Positions 37,024 through 46,639 of a stretch of 64,000 bases of DNA are shown in pieces. Source of the DNA: Bacillus sp. M6-12 (GTDB lineage Bacteria > Bacillota > Bacilli > Bacillales > DSM-1321); the NCBI RefSeq assembly GCF_002860285.1, contig NZ_PGVF01000014.1, positions 248,001-312,000 of the forward strand, given 5' to 3'. Position numbers and translations under genes: made by a program. Position 1 is the stretch's first letter. Each line of letters opens with the position of its first letter. Under the pieces are notes generated by a model, which saw only the letters and a list, made by a program, of their open reading frames with translations, made no database searches and was not told the DNA's origin.

Positions 37024-39060
37024 ATGTCAGCAAGAGATTTATCAGTAATAATAAGCGTAATCATGATAGTAGCTATGCTGATCGTACCTTTGCCTACGTG
37101 GCTGATAAGCATATTAATTCTATTTAATATCTCTCTCGCCCTTATGGTATTGCTTACCTCTATGAATATGAAGGAACCGCTTCAATTTTCTATTTTTCCA
37201 TCCTTGCTTTTGCTTCTTACACTGTTTCGGCTGGGGCTGAATGTGTCGACTACCCGGGCAATTCTTACTCATGGGGACGCAGGTGGTGTGGTACACACCT
37301 TTGGCACGTTCGTTGTTGGCGGAAATGTAGTGGTAGGTATGGTTGTTTTCTTAATTTTAATTATTATCCAGTTTATTGTAATTACAAAGGGATCAGAACG
37401 GGTATCTGAGGTTGCTGCCAGATTTACCCTGGATGCAATGCCTGGTAAACAGATGAGCATCGATGCTGACCTGAATGCAGGCATGATTTCAGAAAAAGAA
37501 GCCCGTGAGAGACGTGAAAAGATTAGCCGGGAGGCAGATTTTTATGGATCGATGGATGGTGCCAGTAAATTTGTAAAAGGAGACGCCATCGCTGGTATAA
37601 TCATAGTTTTGATTAACTTAATATTCGGGATGATTATTGGGGTTTTGCAGCTTGAGTTAAGCATGGCAGAGTCAGCACAGAGGTTCACCTTGCTTTCCGT
37701 TGGTGATGGAATAGTCAGCCAGGTTCCTGCTTTACTGATTTCAACAGCAACGGGAATAGTGGTTACCAGAGCTGCGTCCCAGGGTAATCTTGGAGAAGAT
37801 ATAACCTCCCAGCTTTTTGCTTTTCCGAACATGCTCTATATAACTGCCGCAGTAATTTTTCTGCTTGGATTTTTCACACCGATTTCCGACTTGCTTACAT
37901 TGCCGATATCTCTTTTGATAGCCGCAGGAGGTTATGTAATTAGCCGGACTCCGGTTAAGGATAGAGAAGATTTGCAGGAAATTGAGGAAGAGATGGAAAC
38001 TGATGAAATGAAAAGCCCAGAGAGTGTTGTTAACCTGCTAAGTGTTGATCCAATCGAATTTGAGTTTGGCTATGGCCTCATCCCGCTGGCAGATGCAAAT
38101 CAGGGAGGAGACTTGCTGGACCGTGTCGTCATGATCCGAAGGCAGCTAGCAATTGAAATGGGTTTAGTCATTCCTGTTGTCCGGATTAGGGATAATATCC
38201 AATTAAACCCTAATGAATATCGGCTGAAAATAAAAGGAAGTGAATTAGCTCGCGGGGAACTCCTGCTGGATCATTACCTCGCCATGAGCCCAGGGATGGA
38301 TGATGATTCTATTGAAGGGATTGACACGGTTGAGCCGTCATTCGGTCTGCCTGCAAAGTGGATTTCAGAGGATATGAAAGAACATGCTGAAATGATGGGC
38401 TACACTGTGGTTGATCCGCCAAGTGTAGTTTCGACCCATATTACTGAAATTATTAAAGCAAATGCACATGAATTGCTCGGACGCCAGGAAACGAAGCAAT
38501 TGATAGACCATCTTAGGGAATCAGCACCGATTTTAGTAGAAGAAGTTACGCCGAACCCGCTGACTATTGGGGAAGTACAAAAGGTGCTGGCTAAGCTATT
38601 AAAGGAAAAGGTATCGGTGCGAAACCTGCCCATTATTTTCGAAACTTTGGCTGACTATGGCAAGGTAACCAGCGATACAGATTTGCTGACTGAATATGTT
38701 CGCCAAAATTTAGCTCGGCAAATTACAAGTGCTTTCGCTTCAGGCGGAGAAAGCTTAAAGGTAGTTACTCTCTCTGGGAAAGTTGAAAAAGTAATTGTGG
38801 ATGGAGTCCAGCAAACAGAGCATGGAAATTATCTTTCCCTGGATCCCAATGATTCACAATCTATTTTAGAATCTATCGCAGGAAAACTTGAGGAGCTGGC
38901 ATTGATGGAACAGACTCCAATTCTCTTGTGTTCTCCTGCTGTCAGAATGTATGTAAGGCAGTTGACGGAGCGTTATTTTCCTCAGGTGCCGATACTGTCA
39001 TACAATGAACTTGAGTCGAATGTTGAAGTACAAAGTGTCGGGGTGGTGAATCTGGAATGA
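37024..39060 (+). CDS. flhA: flagellar export component FlhA
   Basis: 678 residues. Eight transmembrane helices fill about 1-310, and the cytoplasmic domain forms a ring docking chaperone-substrate complexes. Landmarks are FPSLLLLLTLFRLGLNVSTT, the FHIPEP-type loop (RFTLDAMPGKQMSIDADLNA, GDAIAGIIIVLINLIFGMII) and PLADANQGGDLLDRVVMIRR. A GGGGAGAAG ribosome binding site follows a 73-base gap after flhB, in which I see no terminator or gene. It overlaps flhF by four bases. Confidence 0.98.
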   Translation: MSARDLSVIISVIMIVAMLIVPLPTWLISILILFNISLALMVLLTSMNMKEPLQFSIFPSLLLLLTLFRLGLNVSTTRAILTHGDAGGVVHTFGTFVVGGNVVVGMVVFLILIIIQFIVITKGSERVSEVAARFTLDAMPGKQMSIDADLNAGMISEKEARERREKISREADFYGSMDGASKFVKGDAIAGIIIVLINLIFGMIIGVLQLELSMAESAQRFTLLSVGDGIVSQVPALLISTATGIVVTRAASQGNLGEDITSQLFAFPNMLYITAAVIFLLGFFTPISDLLTLPISLLIAAGGYVISRTPVKDREDLQEIEEEMETDEMKSPESVVNLLSVDPIEFEFGYGLIPLADANQGGDLLDRVVMIRRQLAIEMGLVIPVVRIRDNIQLNPNEYRLKIKGSELARGELLLDHYLAMSPGMDDDSIEGIDTVEPSFGLPAKWISEDMKEHAEMMGYTVVDPPSVVSTHITEIIKANAHELLGRQETKQLIDHLRESAPILVEEVTPNPLTIGEVQKVLAKLLKEKVSVRNLPIIFETLADYGKVTSDTDLLTEYVRQNLARQITSAFASGGESLKVVTLSGKVEKVIVDGVQQTEHGNYLSLDPNDSQSILESIAGKLEELALMEQTPILLCSPAVRMYVRQLTERYFPQVPILSYNELESNVEVQSVGVVNLE

Positions 39061-40232
39061 AAGTGAAAAAATATGTTGCCCCCTCTATGTCTGAGGCAAT
39101 GAAACAAGTGAGGATGGAGTTAGGAAATGAGGCGGTTATCCTTAATTCCAAGGTTATATACTCTGGCGGATTTTTAGGATTATTCAAGAAAAGAAATATT
39201 GAAGTGATTGCAGCTGTAGATCCTGCTGAAGAAGATACAGCAAAGACTGTGGTAAAGGAAAAGAATCGAAAAATTCCAGAAGTAAAACAAAAAGTCGTCC
39301 AGCCGGGGCCAAATGCAGCTTCGCCGGCTCCCGCTTCAGGCACTTCCGGGTCTCCTGAGTTATTGAGGGAGTTAGCTGAGCTAAAAAGTATGATGCGTTC
39401 CATTCAAGATGGCGGGAAAACATCCAGCCCTGCAGTCAAGTATCCCGATCCGCTGCAAAAGATGGATAATTTACTGGCTGTTCAGGAAATTGATGAAGAA
39501 ATACGATTAAACGCTATGGAGCAGCTCCTTGAAAAATGGTTCCAATCAAGTGGTTCCGCTTCGGAAGAGCAATTAAAAACTTGGCTTGGTGATATATTGG
39601 CAAACGCTATACATTTTAATCCACCTGAGAAAATTTTTGAAAAAAAATATATCAATGTGGTTGGTCCAACCGGGGTTGGAAAAACAACAACACTTGCCAA
39701 AATTGCAGCATTAACAATATTAAAGCAGAATAGAAAAGTTGCTTTTATAACCACAGATACGTACCGGATTGCAGCTATTGATCAGCTTAAGACATACGCA
39801 AAAATATTGAATGTCCCGATTGAAGTAGCATATAACCTGGAGGACTTTAAAAAAGCAGCCGAAAAATTTGCGCATTATGACACCGTATTTATTGATACTG
39901 CAGGCCGGAATTTCCGAAACCAGGATTATGTAAAAAATTTAATGGAAATCATTGATTTCGAACGGGATATGGAGACCTATCTTGTTCTTGCACTTACCGC
40001 TAAGCAGTCCGATATGGAAGAAATATACCGCCAATTTTCCATCATCCCTATCAAGCAAGTGATATTTACGAAATCAGACGAAACCGCTTCTTATGGCCCG
40101 ATGGTAAATTTTATTTCCAGGAATTCAGTTGGGGTGGCCTACTTAACAAACGGCCAGAATGTCCCGGATGATATTATTGAAGCGACTCCGCAAACCATAA
40201 TAAATACATTACTTGGAGCCAAAACAACATGA
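39057..40232 (+). CDS. flhF: SRP-like GTPase FlhF
   Basis: 391 residues. FlhF sets flagellar placement and number with FlhG. A variable basic/proline-rich N-terminal B domain (about 1-115) precedes the N domain and the G domain: P-loop [18 protein letters not shown] near 200, then TTDTYRIAAIDQLKTYAKI, FIDTAGRNFRN and IFTKSDETASYG. Short overlaps with flhA and flhG suggest coupled translation. Confidence 0.97.
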   Translation: MKVKKYVAPSMSEAMKQVRMELGNEAVILNSKVIYSGGFLGLFKKRNIEVIAAVDPAEEDTAKTVVKEKNRKIPEVKQKVVQPGPNAASPAPASGTSGSPELLRELAELKSMMRSIQDGGKTSSPAVKYPDPLQKMDNLLAVQEIDEEIRLNAMEQLLEKWFQSSGSASEEQLKTWLGDILANAIHFNPPEKIFEKKYINVVGPTGVGKTTTLAKIAALTILKQNRKVAFITTDTYRIAAIDQLKTYAKILNVPIEVAYNLEDFKKAAEKFAHYDTVFIDTAGRNFRNQDYVKNLMEIIDFERDMETYLVLALTAKQSDMEEIYRQFSIIPIKQVIFTKSDETASYGPMVNFISRNSVGVAYLTNGQNVPDDIIEATPQTIINTLLGAKTT

Positions 40233-41095
40233 AGGATCAAGCTGATAGCCTTAGGAAAAGACTGCAATTGCAGCAAAGTAATAAAATATCAAAAACGATA
40301 GCGGTAATTAGCGGAAAAGGCGGAGTAGGAAAATCGAATTTTTCATTGAACTTCTCTATTTCTCTATCAAAAAAAGGACATAGCGTCCTGCTTTTTGATA
40401 TGGACATCGGAATGGGAAATATCGATATATTAATGGGAACCAGCTCGAAAAAAACAATTGTGGATTTCTTTAACAAGGGTACTCCGCTTGAAGATATCAT
40501 AAGCAGAGGCTCAGATAATATATCATTTATAGCCGGGGGATCTGGACTTTCCAGCCTGTTTGAACTGGAAGATGAAATGTTTGATCGTTTTATGCAGGAG
40601 CTGGAGGACGTGATGCGCCGCTATGATTATATTATTTTTGATATGGGGGCAGGTATCACTAATGAATCTTCAAAGTTTATCCTATCTGCGGACGAGTTGG
40701 TTGTAATAACGACACCGGAGCCTACCTCTGTTATGGACGCCTACTCCATAATGAAGTATCTGGTATCGGTAAACCCAGAAATCGAGCTGTTCCTGGTATG
40801 CAACAGGGTACAGGATGAGAAGGAAGGAAAAGAGACGATGAAACGCCTGCAAGACGTTCTCTTTAAGTTTTTAAAAAAACAAGCAAAACCGCTGGGCTAT
40901 CTGCCCGATGATAGGACAGTCATGAAGGCTGTCTCACGTCAAGTTCCTTTTTCTTTATTTAACCCAAACTGTGATGCTGCTATATCACTTGAGCAGCTTA
41001 CCCATCGTTATCAAGAAAGTTCGTTCAAGGAAGATATTTCATTAAGAAAAAGTAATTTTCTTGGAAAATTAAAAAATTATTTCCTTGGAAGGTAG
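40229..41095 (+). CDS. flhG: MinD-like ATPase FlhG (YlxH)
   Basis: 288 residues. FlhG stimulates FlhF and regulates flagellar pattern and C-ring assembly. The N-terminal activation helix is followed by the deviant Walker A ISGKGGVGKSNFSLNFS near 28, LLFDMDIGMGNIDILMG, the switch YIIFDMGAG and the amphipathic C-terminal membrane-targeting helix (SNFLGKLKNYFLGR). It overlaps flhF by four bases. Confidence 0.97.
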   Translation: MKDQADSLRKRLQLQQSNKISKTIAVISGKGGVGKSNFSLNFSISLSKKGHSVLLFDMDIGMGNIDILMGTSSKKTIVDFFNKGTPLEDIISRGSDNISFIAGGSGLSSLFELEDEMFDRFMQELEDVMRRYDYIIFDMGAGITNESSKFILSADELVVITTPEPTSVMDAYSIMKYLVSVNPEIELFLVCNRVQDEKEGKETMKRLQDVLFKFLKKQAKPLGYLPDDRTVMKAVSRQVPFSLFNPNCDAAISLEQLTHRYQESSFKEDISLRKSNFLGKLKNYFLGR

Positions 41096-41104
41096 GACTT
41101 AGCC

Positions 41105-42202
41105 ATGAAAAAAGTAAGAGTGCTGGTGGTAGAAGATTCTGCCTTCATGCGAAAGTTAATTACCGAATTTTTGTCGGAAAATCCGCAAATAGAAGTTATC
41201 GGCGCGGCAAGGAATGGTCGGGAAGCAATAGAAAAGGTAAAAGAAGAAACTCCTGATGTGATCACGATGGATATTGAAATGCCTGTGATGAGCGGTATTG
41301 AAGCATTGAAACTTATCATGAAGGAAAACCCGACGCCAATAATAATGCTCTCCAGCCTGACCAGCGAAGGGGCGGAAAATACGACTTTGGCCATGCAATA
41401 TGGCGCTTTTGATTTTATTGCCAAACCTTCAGGCTCTATTTCTTTTGATTTACATAAAGTTAAGGGCGATTTGATTGAAAAAGTGATTGCAGCAAGCAGA
41501 GTAAATGTAGAAAGATTGCAAAATAGAACAAATCATACACAATCGCCACTGTCAGATTTATCTATTTATAGTACAATAGAATCAATAAAAAATAAAAGAT
41601 ATGCTAAATTTCCTATAAAAATGGAAGAATCCGAAAAAAAGCTGATTTGCATTGGGACTTCAACAGGCGGTCCCAGGGCATTGCAAATAGTTCTTACTGC
41701 TTTACCCCGTGACATTGATGCTCCCATTCTGATAGTCCAGCACATGCCGGCAGGATTTACAAAGTCATTGGCCAACCGGCTTGACTCTCTTTCTGAAATA
41801 AATGTAAAGGAAGCTGAAGCCGGGGAAATCCTCAACAAGGGAACGGCCTATATTGCCCCGGGTGGATACCACCTGAAGGTTAAAAAGGTAGGTATGAGCC
41901 TTGCCGTGGATGTAGATCAAGATCCATTAAGGAATGGGCACCGTCCATCGGTGGACGTGATGTTTGAATCGGTTAGTGAACTGAGTGATTATAATAAAAT
42001 CGCTGTGATTATGACTGGCATGGGTGCAGATGGTTCAAAAGGGCTTGTTGAACTGAAAAGAAAAGGCCAGGTTAAGGCAATTGCCGAGTCGCAGGAAACA
42101 TCAATCGTATTTGGGATGCCAAAGGCAGCAATTGCGACTGCCATGGTTGATTGTGTTGAAAATGTGCAAGATATTGCAGCAGCAATAGTGAAATATTGCT
42201 AA
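41105..42202 (+). CDS. cheB: chemotaxis methylesterase/response regulator CheB
   Basis: 365 residues. CheB removes methyl groups from receptor glutamates when phosphorylated by CheA. The receiver domain (about 1-120) has Asp56 in ITMDIEMPVMSG. The linker is followed by the esterase domain with catalytic Ser in CIGTSTGGPRAL, the His in VQHMPAGFTKSLANRLD and the Asp in TGMGADGSKG. It is 9 bases after flhG. Confidence 0.98.
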   Translation: MKKVRVLVVEDSAFMRKLITEFLSENPQIEVIGAARNGREAIEKVKEETPDVITMDIEMPVMSGIEALKLIMKENPTPIIMLSSLTSEGAENTTLAMQYGAFDFIAKPSGSISFDLHKVKGDLIEKVIAASRVNVERLQNRTNHTQSPLSDLSIYSTIESIKNKRYAKFPIKMEESEKKLICIGTSTGGPRALQIVLTALPRDIDAPILIVQHMPAGFTKSLANRLDSLSEINVKEAEAGEILNKGTAYIAPGGYHLKVKKVGMSLAVDVDQDPLRNGHRPSVDVMFESVSELSDYNKIAVIMTGMGADGSKGLVELKRKGQVKAIAESQETSIVFGMPKAAIATAMVDCVENVQDIAAAIVKYC

Positions 42203-42223
42203 ATCTGAGAGGTGTGTATTTGT

Positions 42224-44284
42224 ATGGATATGAATCAATACCTGGAAGTTTTTATTGAAGAAAGTAAAGAGCACCTGCAAACGTGTAATGAACAACTATT
42301 AGAACTTGAGAAAAACCCGCAGGACCTTAAAATCGTCAACGAAATATTCCGATCAGCTCATACCCTGAAAGGGATGTCTGCCACTATGGGTTATGAAGAC
42401 TTAGCAAACCTTACCCATAAAATGGAAAATGTGCTTGATGCTATCCGTAATGAGAAGATTACCGTTACTTCCGAGGTTTTTGATGTACTATTCGAAGCTT
42501 GTGATGATTTGGAAGAGATGGTTATGTCTATTGCGGAAGGCGGAGACGGAAAACGGGATGTTGCTAAGGTCGTGAACCAGCTTTTATTAATAGAAAAAGG
42601 CCAATCACCTGTTACAGCAGCTGCCAGTTTAGAGGTTTCAGCTGCTGTTGCAGCCCATCCAAACGAATCGGCCTCTAAATCTGTATACGATGAATTTGAA
42701 TTAACAGTATTGGAGCAATCCAAAGAGCAAGGTTTTGAAAGCTATGAGATAACAGTTTCCCTAAGGGAAGATTGTTTGCTTAAGGCAGCGCGTGTCTTTA
42801 TGGTATTTGAGGTACTTGAAAAAGTCGGCGAAGTTATCAAATCAAATCCCCCGGCAGAACAGTTAGAAGAGGAGCAATTCGATTCAGCTTTCACTGTTAC
42901 GGTTGTCACTAAGGAAACTGCTGAGGATCTCACAAAGAAAATCATGAAGGTATCAGAAGTTGAATTGGTTGAGGTACATACAATTTCCCTTAGTGAGATT
43001 CGCAGTTCTTTAAACACTGCTGAAAGTGAGGTGTCATCACCCGCAGCCGACGTTCCATTGCAGCCGGCTGTTCAGGAGTCCAATAAAAAAGCAGAACCGG
43101 AAGCAGCAAAAAAGGCCAGCTCACAGAAGCAATCTTCCAGCAAAACTATCAGAGTCAATATTGAGCGGCTCGATATACTAATGAACCTGTTTGAAGAACT
43201 GGTCATCGATAGAGGCAGACTTGAACAGATTTCACGGGAACTGAATAATCAAGAGCTTCATGAAACGGTTGAACGGATGTCCAGAATTTCAGGTGACCTG
43301 CAAACGATCATTCTGAACATGCGGATGGTGCCGGTTGAAACCGTATTCAACAGATTCCCTAAAATGGTTCGCCAGCTCGCCCGTGATTTAAATAAGAAGG
43401 TTAATTTAGAGATTATCGGTGCGGAAACTGAGCTTGACCGTACTGTAATTGATGAAATAGGTGATCCGCTTGTTCACCTTCTGAGAAATGCAATCGATCA
43501 TGGTGTTGAAACTCCGGAGGTTCGCAAGGCCAATGGGAAGGATGAAGAAGGAACTGTGGTACTTAAAGCCTACCACAGCGGTAATCATGTCTTTATTGAG
43601 ATCGAAGAAGATGGTGCCGGAATCAGCAGGGAGCGCGTACTGAAAAAAGCAATTTCAAAAGGGATTGTCTCTGAACAGGCGGCAGCCGCATTGTCTGATA
43701 GGCAGGTATATGAGCTAATTTTTGCTTCCGGCTTTTCTACGGCTGAAAAAATTTCTGATGTGTCTGGTCGCGGCGTTGGGCTGGATGTTGTCAAAAATAC
43801 AATCGAATCCCTGGGCGGATCGGTATCGGTTGATTCAAAAGAAGGAAAGGGAAGCATTTTCTCCATTCAGCTTCCACTGACATTATCGATTATTTCTGTC
43901 ATGCTGGTAGAGATTCAAAAAGAGAAATTTGCTATTCCGTTATCTTCTATCATTGAAACGGCAATCGTGAAAAGGGAAGATATCCTTAATGCCCATAATC
44001 AAAAGGTAATTGATTTCCGCGGTAAGGTTGTGCCGCTCCTCTTCCTGAAGGACATCTTTAAAGTGCCTGTATTCCAGGATGATGATGAATTCTATTCTGT
44101 AGTAATTGTCCGTAAAGGAGATAAAATGGCAGGACTTGTGGTGGATTCATTCATCGGCCAGCAGGAAATTGTATTAAAAGGACTCGGCAATTATTTGAAC
44201 AGTGTGTTTGCTATATCAGGAGCAACTATTCTTGGGGATGGCCAAGTAGCTCTTATTGTGGACTGCAATGCATTAATAAAATAG
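42224..44284 (+). CDS. cheA: chemotaxis histidine kinase CheA
   Basis: 686 residues. CheA autophosphorylates and passes phosphate to CheY and CheB. Domains in order: Hpt with His46 in RSAHTLKGMSATMGYED; CheY/CheB-binding P2 region (about 150-260, with an acidic linker to ~310); dimerisation domain from about 315 (SKTIRVNIERLDILMNLFEE); kinase ATPase with HLLRNAIDHGVE, GAGIS and SGRGVGLDVVKNTIESLGGS; CheW-like domain at the end. The start is ATG 42224, nine bases after GAGAGGTG. An open frame extends 12 bases upstream. Confidence 0.98.
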   Translation: MDMNQYLEVFIEESKEHLQTCNEQLLELEKNPQDLKIVNEIFRSAHTLKGMSATMGYEDLANLTHKMENVLDAIRNEKITVTSEVFDVLFEACDDLEEMVMSIAEGGDGKRDVAKVVNQLLLIEKGQSPVTAAASLEVSAAVAAHPNESASKSVYDEFELTVLEQSKEQGFESYEITVSLREDCLLKAARVFMVFEVLEKVGEVIKSNPPAEQLEEEQFDSAFTVTVVTKETAEDLTKKIMKVSEVELVEVHTISLSEIRSSLNTAESEVSSPAADVPLQPAVQESNKKAEPEAAKKASSQKQSSSKTIRVNIERLDILMNLFEELVIDRGRLEQISRELNNQELHETVERMSRISGDLQTIILNMRMVPVETVFNRFPKMVRQLARDLNKKVNLEIIGAETELDRTVIDEIGDPLVHLLRNAIDHGVETPEVRKANGKDEEGTVVLKAYHSGNHVFIEIEEDGAGISRERVLKKAISKGIVSEQAAAALSDRQVYELIFASGFSTAEKISDVSGRGVGLDVVKNTIESLGGSVSVDSKEGKGSIFSIQLPLTLSIISVMLVEIQKEKFAIPLSSIIETAIVKREDILNAHNQKVIDFRGKVVPLLFLKDIFKVPVFQDDDEFYSVVIVRKGDKMAGLVVDSFIGQQEIVLKGLGNYLNSVFAISGATILGDGQVALIVDCNALIK

Positions 44285-44323
44285 CATGATTGCCGCGTGT
44301 AGAATACTGAAGGGGGAATAGCG

Positions 44324-44797
44324 ATGCCGATCCATACGGCAGTTTCTGATTTAAAAATTATTGTTTTCCAATTGAAGGGGAAAGAATACGCAATCCCGGT
44401 CAGCCAGGTGCGTTCCATAGAAAAATTACAGCATATAACCCGTGTTCCTGGAACCGTTCCCTTTGTAAAAGGCGTAATAAATCTAAGGGGTGTAGTAACA
44501 CCAATTATTGATTTGAGGTCCAGATTTGAGTTAGAGGAAACGGAACATTCAGATAGTACACGTACGATAATAGTAGCTTTGGAGGATATGGAAGTGGGTT
44601 TGATAGTTGATGCGGCAAACGACGTTATTGATATCCCGACAGACAATATCGAGCCGCAGCCTGATGTGGTGGGAACTGTTGAAGCAGAATATATCAATGG
44701 AGTTGCAAAACTGGAAAAACGGCTGCTGATTTTAATAAATCTTGAAAAGGTATTAAATCCGGACCAGTTAAAAGAATCTACAGGGATAGAAGGGTAA
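44324..44797 (+). CDS. cheW: chemotaxis adaptor CheW
   Basis: 157 residues. CheW joins CheA to receptor clusters. The single CheW domain shows KIIVFQLKGKEYAIPVSQVR, ITRVPGTVPFVKGVINLRGV and VTPIIDLRSRF. The C-terminus contains NGVAKLEKRLLILINLEKVL. It follows cheA by 39 bases and is followed by cheC after four bases. Confidence 0.98.
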   Translation: MPIHTAVSDLKIIVFQLKGKEYAIPVSQVRSIEKLQHITRVPGTVPFVKGVINLRGVVTPIIDLRSRFELEETEHSDSTRTIIVALEDMEVGLIVDAANDVIDIPTDNIEPQPDVVGTVEAEYINGVAKLEKRLLILINLEKVLNPDQLKESTGIEG

Positions 44798-44801
44798 AAT
44801 A

Positions 44802-45437
44802 ATGTCTTTTATTAAAAAAATATCAACGATACACTTGGATATTTTAAAAGAGATAGGCAATATTGGGGCGGGGCATGCAGCTACTGCCCTCTCAACTCTC
44901 CTGGATAAAAAGATTGATATGAAGGTCCCCAATGTCCGCATTTTATCCTTTGATGAGATGATGGAGCTTGCAGGAGGATCCGAAAATGTAGTCGCCAGCG
45001 TTTTTTTGCGAATTGAAGGAGAAGCACCCGGCAGTATGTATTTTATACTATCGCTGCCGCAGGCTAGCTATTTTATCAAAGAAATGACAGGAGAAGAAGG
45101 GTTTTCGTGTGATAACCTTCCTTACTCAGAGCTTTCAGTTTCTGCGCTGCAGGAATTAGGAAATATCCTGTCCGGTTCATATTTATCCTCTTTATCTGAC
45201 TTTACTAATCTTAATTTGTATCCTTCCGTTCCAGCTCTGAGTGTTGATATGGTTGGGGCTGTTTTAAGCTATGGACTGTTGGAGCTTTCACAGGTAAGCG
45301 ATTATGCAATTGTGATAGATACCGAGTTGAGCGAACAAGAGGAAGAGAATTGTGTAGATGGCCATTTTTTCCTGTTGCCAGATCCCGATTCTTTTGAGAT
45401 TATTTTTGCTGCCTTAGGAGTGCCGGCAAATGACTAA
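44802..45437 (+). CDS. cheC: CheY-P phosphatase CheC
   Basis: 211 residues. CheC dephosphorylates CheY-P and binds CheD. Two phosphatase helices are visible, [20 protein letters not shown] and [20 protein letters not shown], with the paired E-x2-N active-site residues. It overlaps cheD by eight bases, as expected for genes whose products form a complex. Confidence 0.97.
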   Translation: MSFIKKISTIHLDILKEIGNIGAGHAATALSTLLDKKIDMKVPNVRILSFDEMMELAGGSENVVASVFLRIEGEAPGSMYFILSLPQASYFIKEMTGEEGFSCDNLPYSELSVSALQELGNILSGSYLSSLSDFTNLNLYPSVPALSVDMVGAVLSYGLLELSQVSDYAIVIDTELSEQEEENCVDGHFFLLPDPDSFEIIFAALGVPAND

Positions 45438-45927
45438 CACACTAGAAGTAGTTAAAGTAGGTATTGCGGATATGAATATCGTCCGTTCAGCTCAGCTGAT
45501 CCGGACATCCGGGCTAGGATCATGTGTGGGAGTTGTGATCTATGATCAAATGAAGGAACTGGCAGGGCTGGCCCATGTGATGCTTCCTGAATCTTCGCTT
45601 GCTAAGAATGGAGATCTGAATATCGCGAAATATGCTGATACAGCCGTGAAAGAGCTGGTAAACCGGTTAATAAGGCAGGGGGCAAGAGGGGCGGTACTGA
45701 AGGCGAAAATTGCCGGCGGTGCTCAGATGTTCCAGTTCGCCTCCGGAAACGACATGATGAGAATCGGCCCCCGTAATGTAGAGGCAGTCAAAAAAGAGCT
45801 ATATTTACTTAATATCCAAATTATTGCTGAAGATGTCGGGGGGAACAGCGGAAGAACAATAGAGTTTAACCCTAAGACCCAGCTGCTTAATATCAGGACG
45901 GTAAACAAAGGAGTTACGGATATTTGA
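45430..45927 (+). CDS. cheD: chemoreceptor glutamine deamidase CheD
   Basis: 165 residues. CheD deamidates specific receptor glutamines and, with CheC, feeds adaptation. Catalytic Cys32 lies in [13 protein letters not shown] and His49 in [32 protein letters not shown] and the C-terminal [18 protein letters not shown] are typical. It is followed directly by a membrane-protein gene instead of sigD. Confidence 0.97.
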   Translation: MTNTLEVVKVGIADMNIVRSAQLIRTSGLGSCVGVVIYDQMKELAGLAHVMLPESSLAKNGDLNIAKYADTAVKELVNRLIRQGARGAVLKAKIAGGAQMFQFASGNDMMRIGPRNVEAVKKELYLLNIQIIAEDVGGNSGRTIEFNPKTQLLNIRTVNKGVTDI

Positions 45928-46268
45928 TGGCCGGGTCGATTCTATTCAATATGTGCTTTAGTCTTTTTGGCTTTATTCTCTATTTTCTTTTATCGTTTAA
46001 TGTGAAATTCGCTACTCGTTCTGCAATTGAATCGCTAATTGTTTTTCTCGTCTTTTTCGTACTTTCCTTTTTGATCAGATGGATGGCAGGATATGCGCTA
46101 GCTTTAAATGAACCCAGCTCGCTGTCAATGACTGAGCAGGATGCGGAAATATCTGGAAAGGCGCCTGTTAACGATGTAATTCAAAATCTGAAGGAATATC
46201 CGGCCTCACCAGTGGAAACCGAAAAGGTGATGGAATATGTGAAGAATTTATTAAAGGAAGATTCGTAA
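45927..46268 (+). CDS. hypothetical two-helix membrane protein after cheD
   Basis: 113 residues from ATG 45927; TTG 45924 (inside the end of cheD) is an alternative, with AAAGGAG at 45907-45913 as ribosome binding site. Two hydrophobic segments lie near 4-25 (ILFNMCFSLFGFILYFLLSF) and 33-55 (SAIESLIVFLVFFVLSFLIR). A hydrophilic tail ends EKVMEYVKNLLKEDS. I do not recognise a named family. Similar small membrane proteins occur at the end of fla/che operons in other Bacillaceae; B. subtilis has sigD directly after cheD. Its junction with cheD suggests translational coupling and a motility-linked role. Confidence 0.8.
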   Translation: MAGSILFNMCFSLFGFILYFLLSFNVKFATRSAIESLIVFLVFFVLSFLIRWMAGYALALNEPSSLSMTEQDAEISGKAPVNDVIQNLKEYPASPVETEKVMEYVKNLLKEDS

Positions 46269-46306
46269 TCAGCAAAGTTATTTTCGATAACCTTGCTGAT
46301 TTTTTT
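46268..46306 (+). terminator. intrinsic terminator ending the fla/che operon
   Basis: ATCAGCAA (46268-46275) pairs with TTGCTGAT (46293-46300), and GTTAT (46277-46281) with ATAAC (46287-46291), with one internal mismatch, followed by seven T. It lies between the last operon gene and sigD. Confidence 0.85.
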
Positions 46307-46386
46307 GTAGAGCTTTAACATGTTATTTGCCAAATTGAGAACTTTTAACCTTCTGTCAACGGAAGCAATTGTTTCTGCCTCTGAAA

Positions 46387-46445
46387 AATGGAATAACTTA
46401 ACCCGAATTTATCGGAGGGTAACAGCAGTTCCATTCTTTTTGGCA
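46387..46445 (+). repeat. nested inverted repeat upstream of sigD
   Basis: AATGGAA (46387-46393) pairs with TTCCATT (46429-46435); inside, ACCC (46401-46404) pairs with GGGT (46417-46420). A T-rich stretch (CTTTTTGG) follows, so it may act as a weak terminator or structured element upstream of the sigD promoters. Confidence 0.4.
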
Positions 46446-46474
46446 TGAATGAACTATGCTCCAGGCAGTGGCAA

Positions 46475-46501
46475 TAAAGGCTCTTGCATACAGAGCGATA
46501 A
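46475..46501 (+). promoter_or_regulatory. candidate sigma-D promoter upstream of sigD
   Basis: TAAA (46475-46478) is followed after exactly 15 bases by AGCGATAA (46494-46501). The -35 box is consensus, and the -10 matches five of eight positions of GCCGATAT, including the CGATA core. GCCGATTC at 46514-46521 matches six of eight but lacks a -35. If real, SigD would activate its own gene. Confidence 0.42.
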
Positions 46502-46575
46502 GTAAAAACCTCAGCCGATTCCTTGAAAGTACGTTTGTGCTTTTCTTATATGATTATGGTTTCATTGCCTATTTT

Positions 46576-46584
46576 TGTTATAAT
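46576..46584 (+). promoter_or_regulatory. extended -10 sigma-A promoter for sigD
   Basis: TGTTATAAT is a perfect TG-N-TATAAT extended -10 element. No good -35 box lies upstream, but extended -10 promoters tolerate this. The start site would lie near 46591, about 50 bases before sigD. Confidence 0.6.
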
Positions 46585-46639
46585 AGTGATAGATAAATAG
46601 ATTCGCTTATTAGCTGTCAACAACGTTAGGAGGAATACC

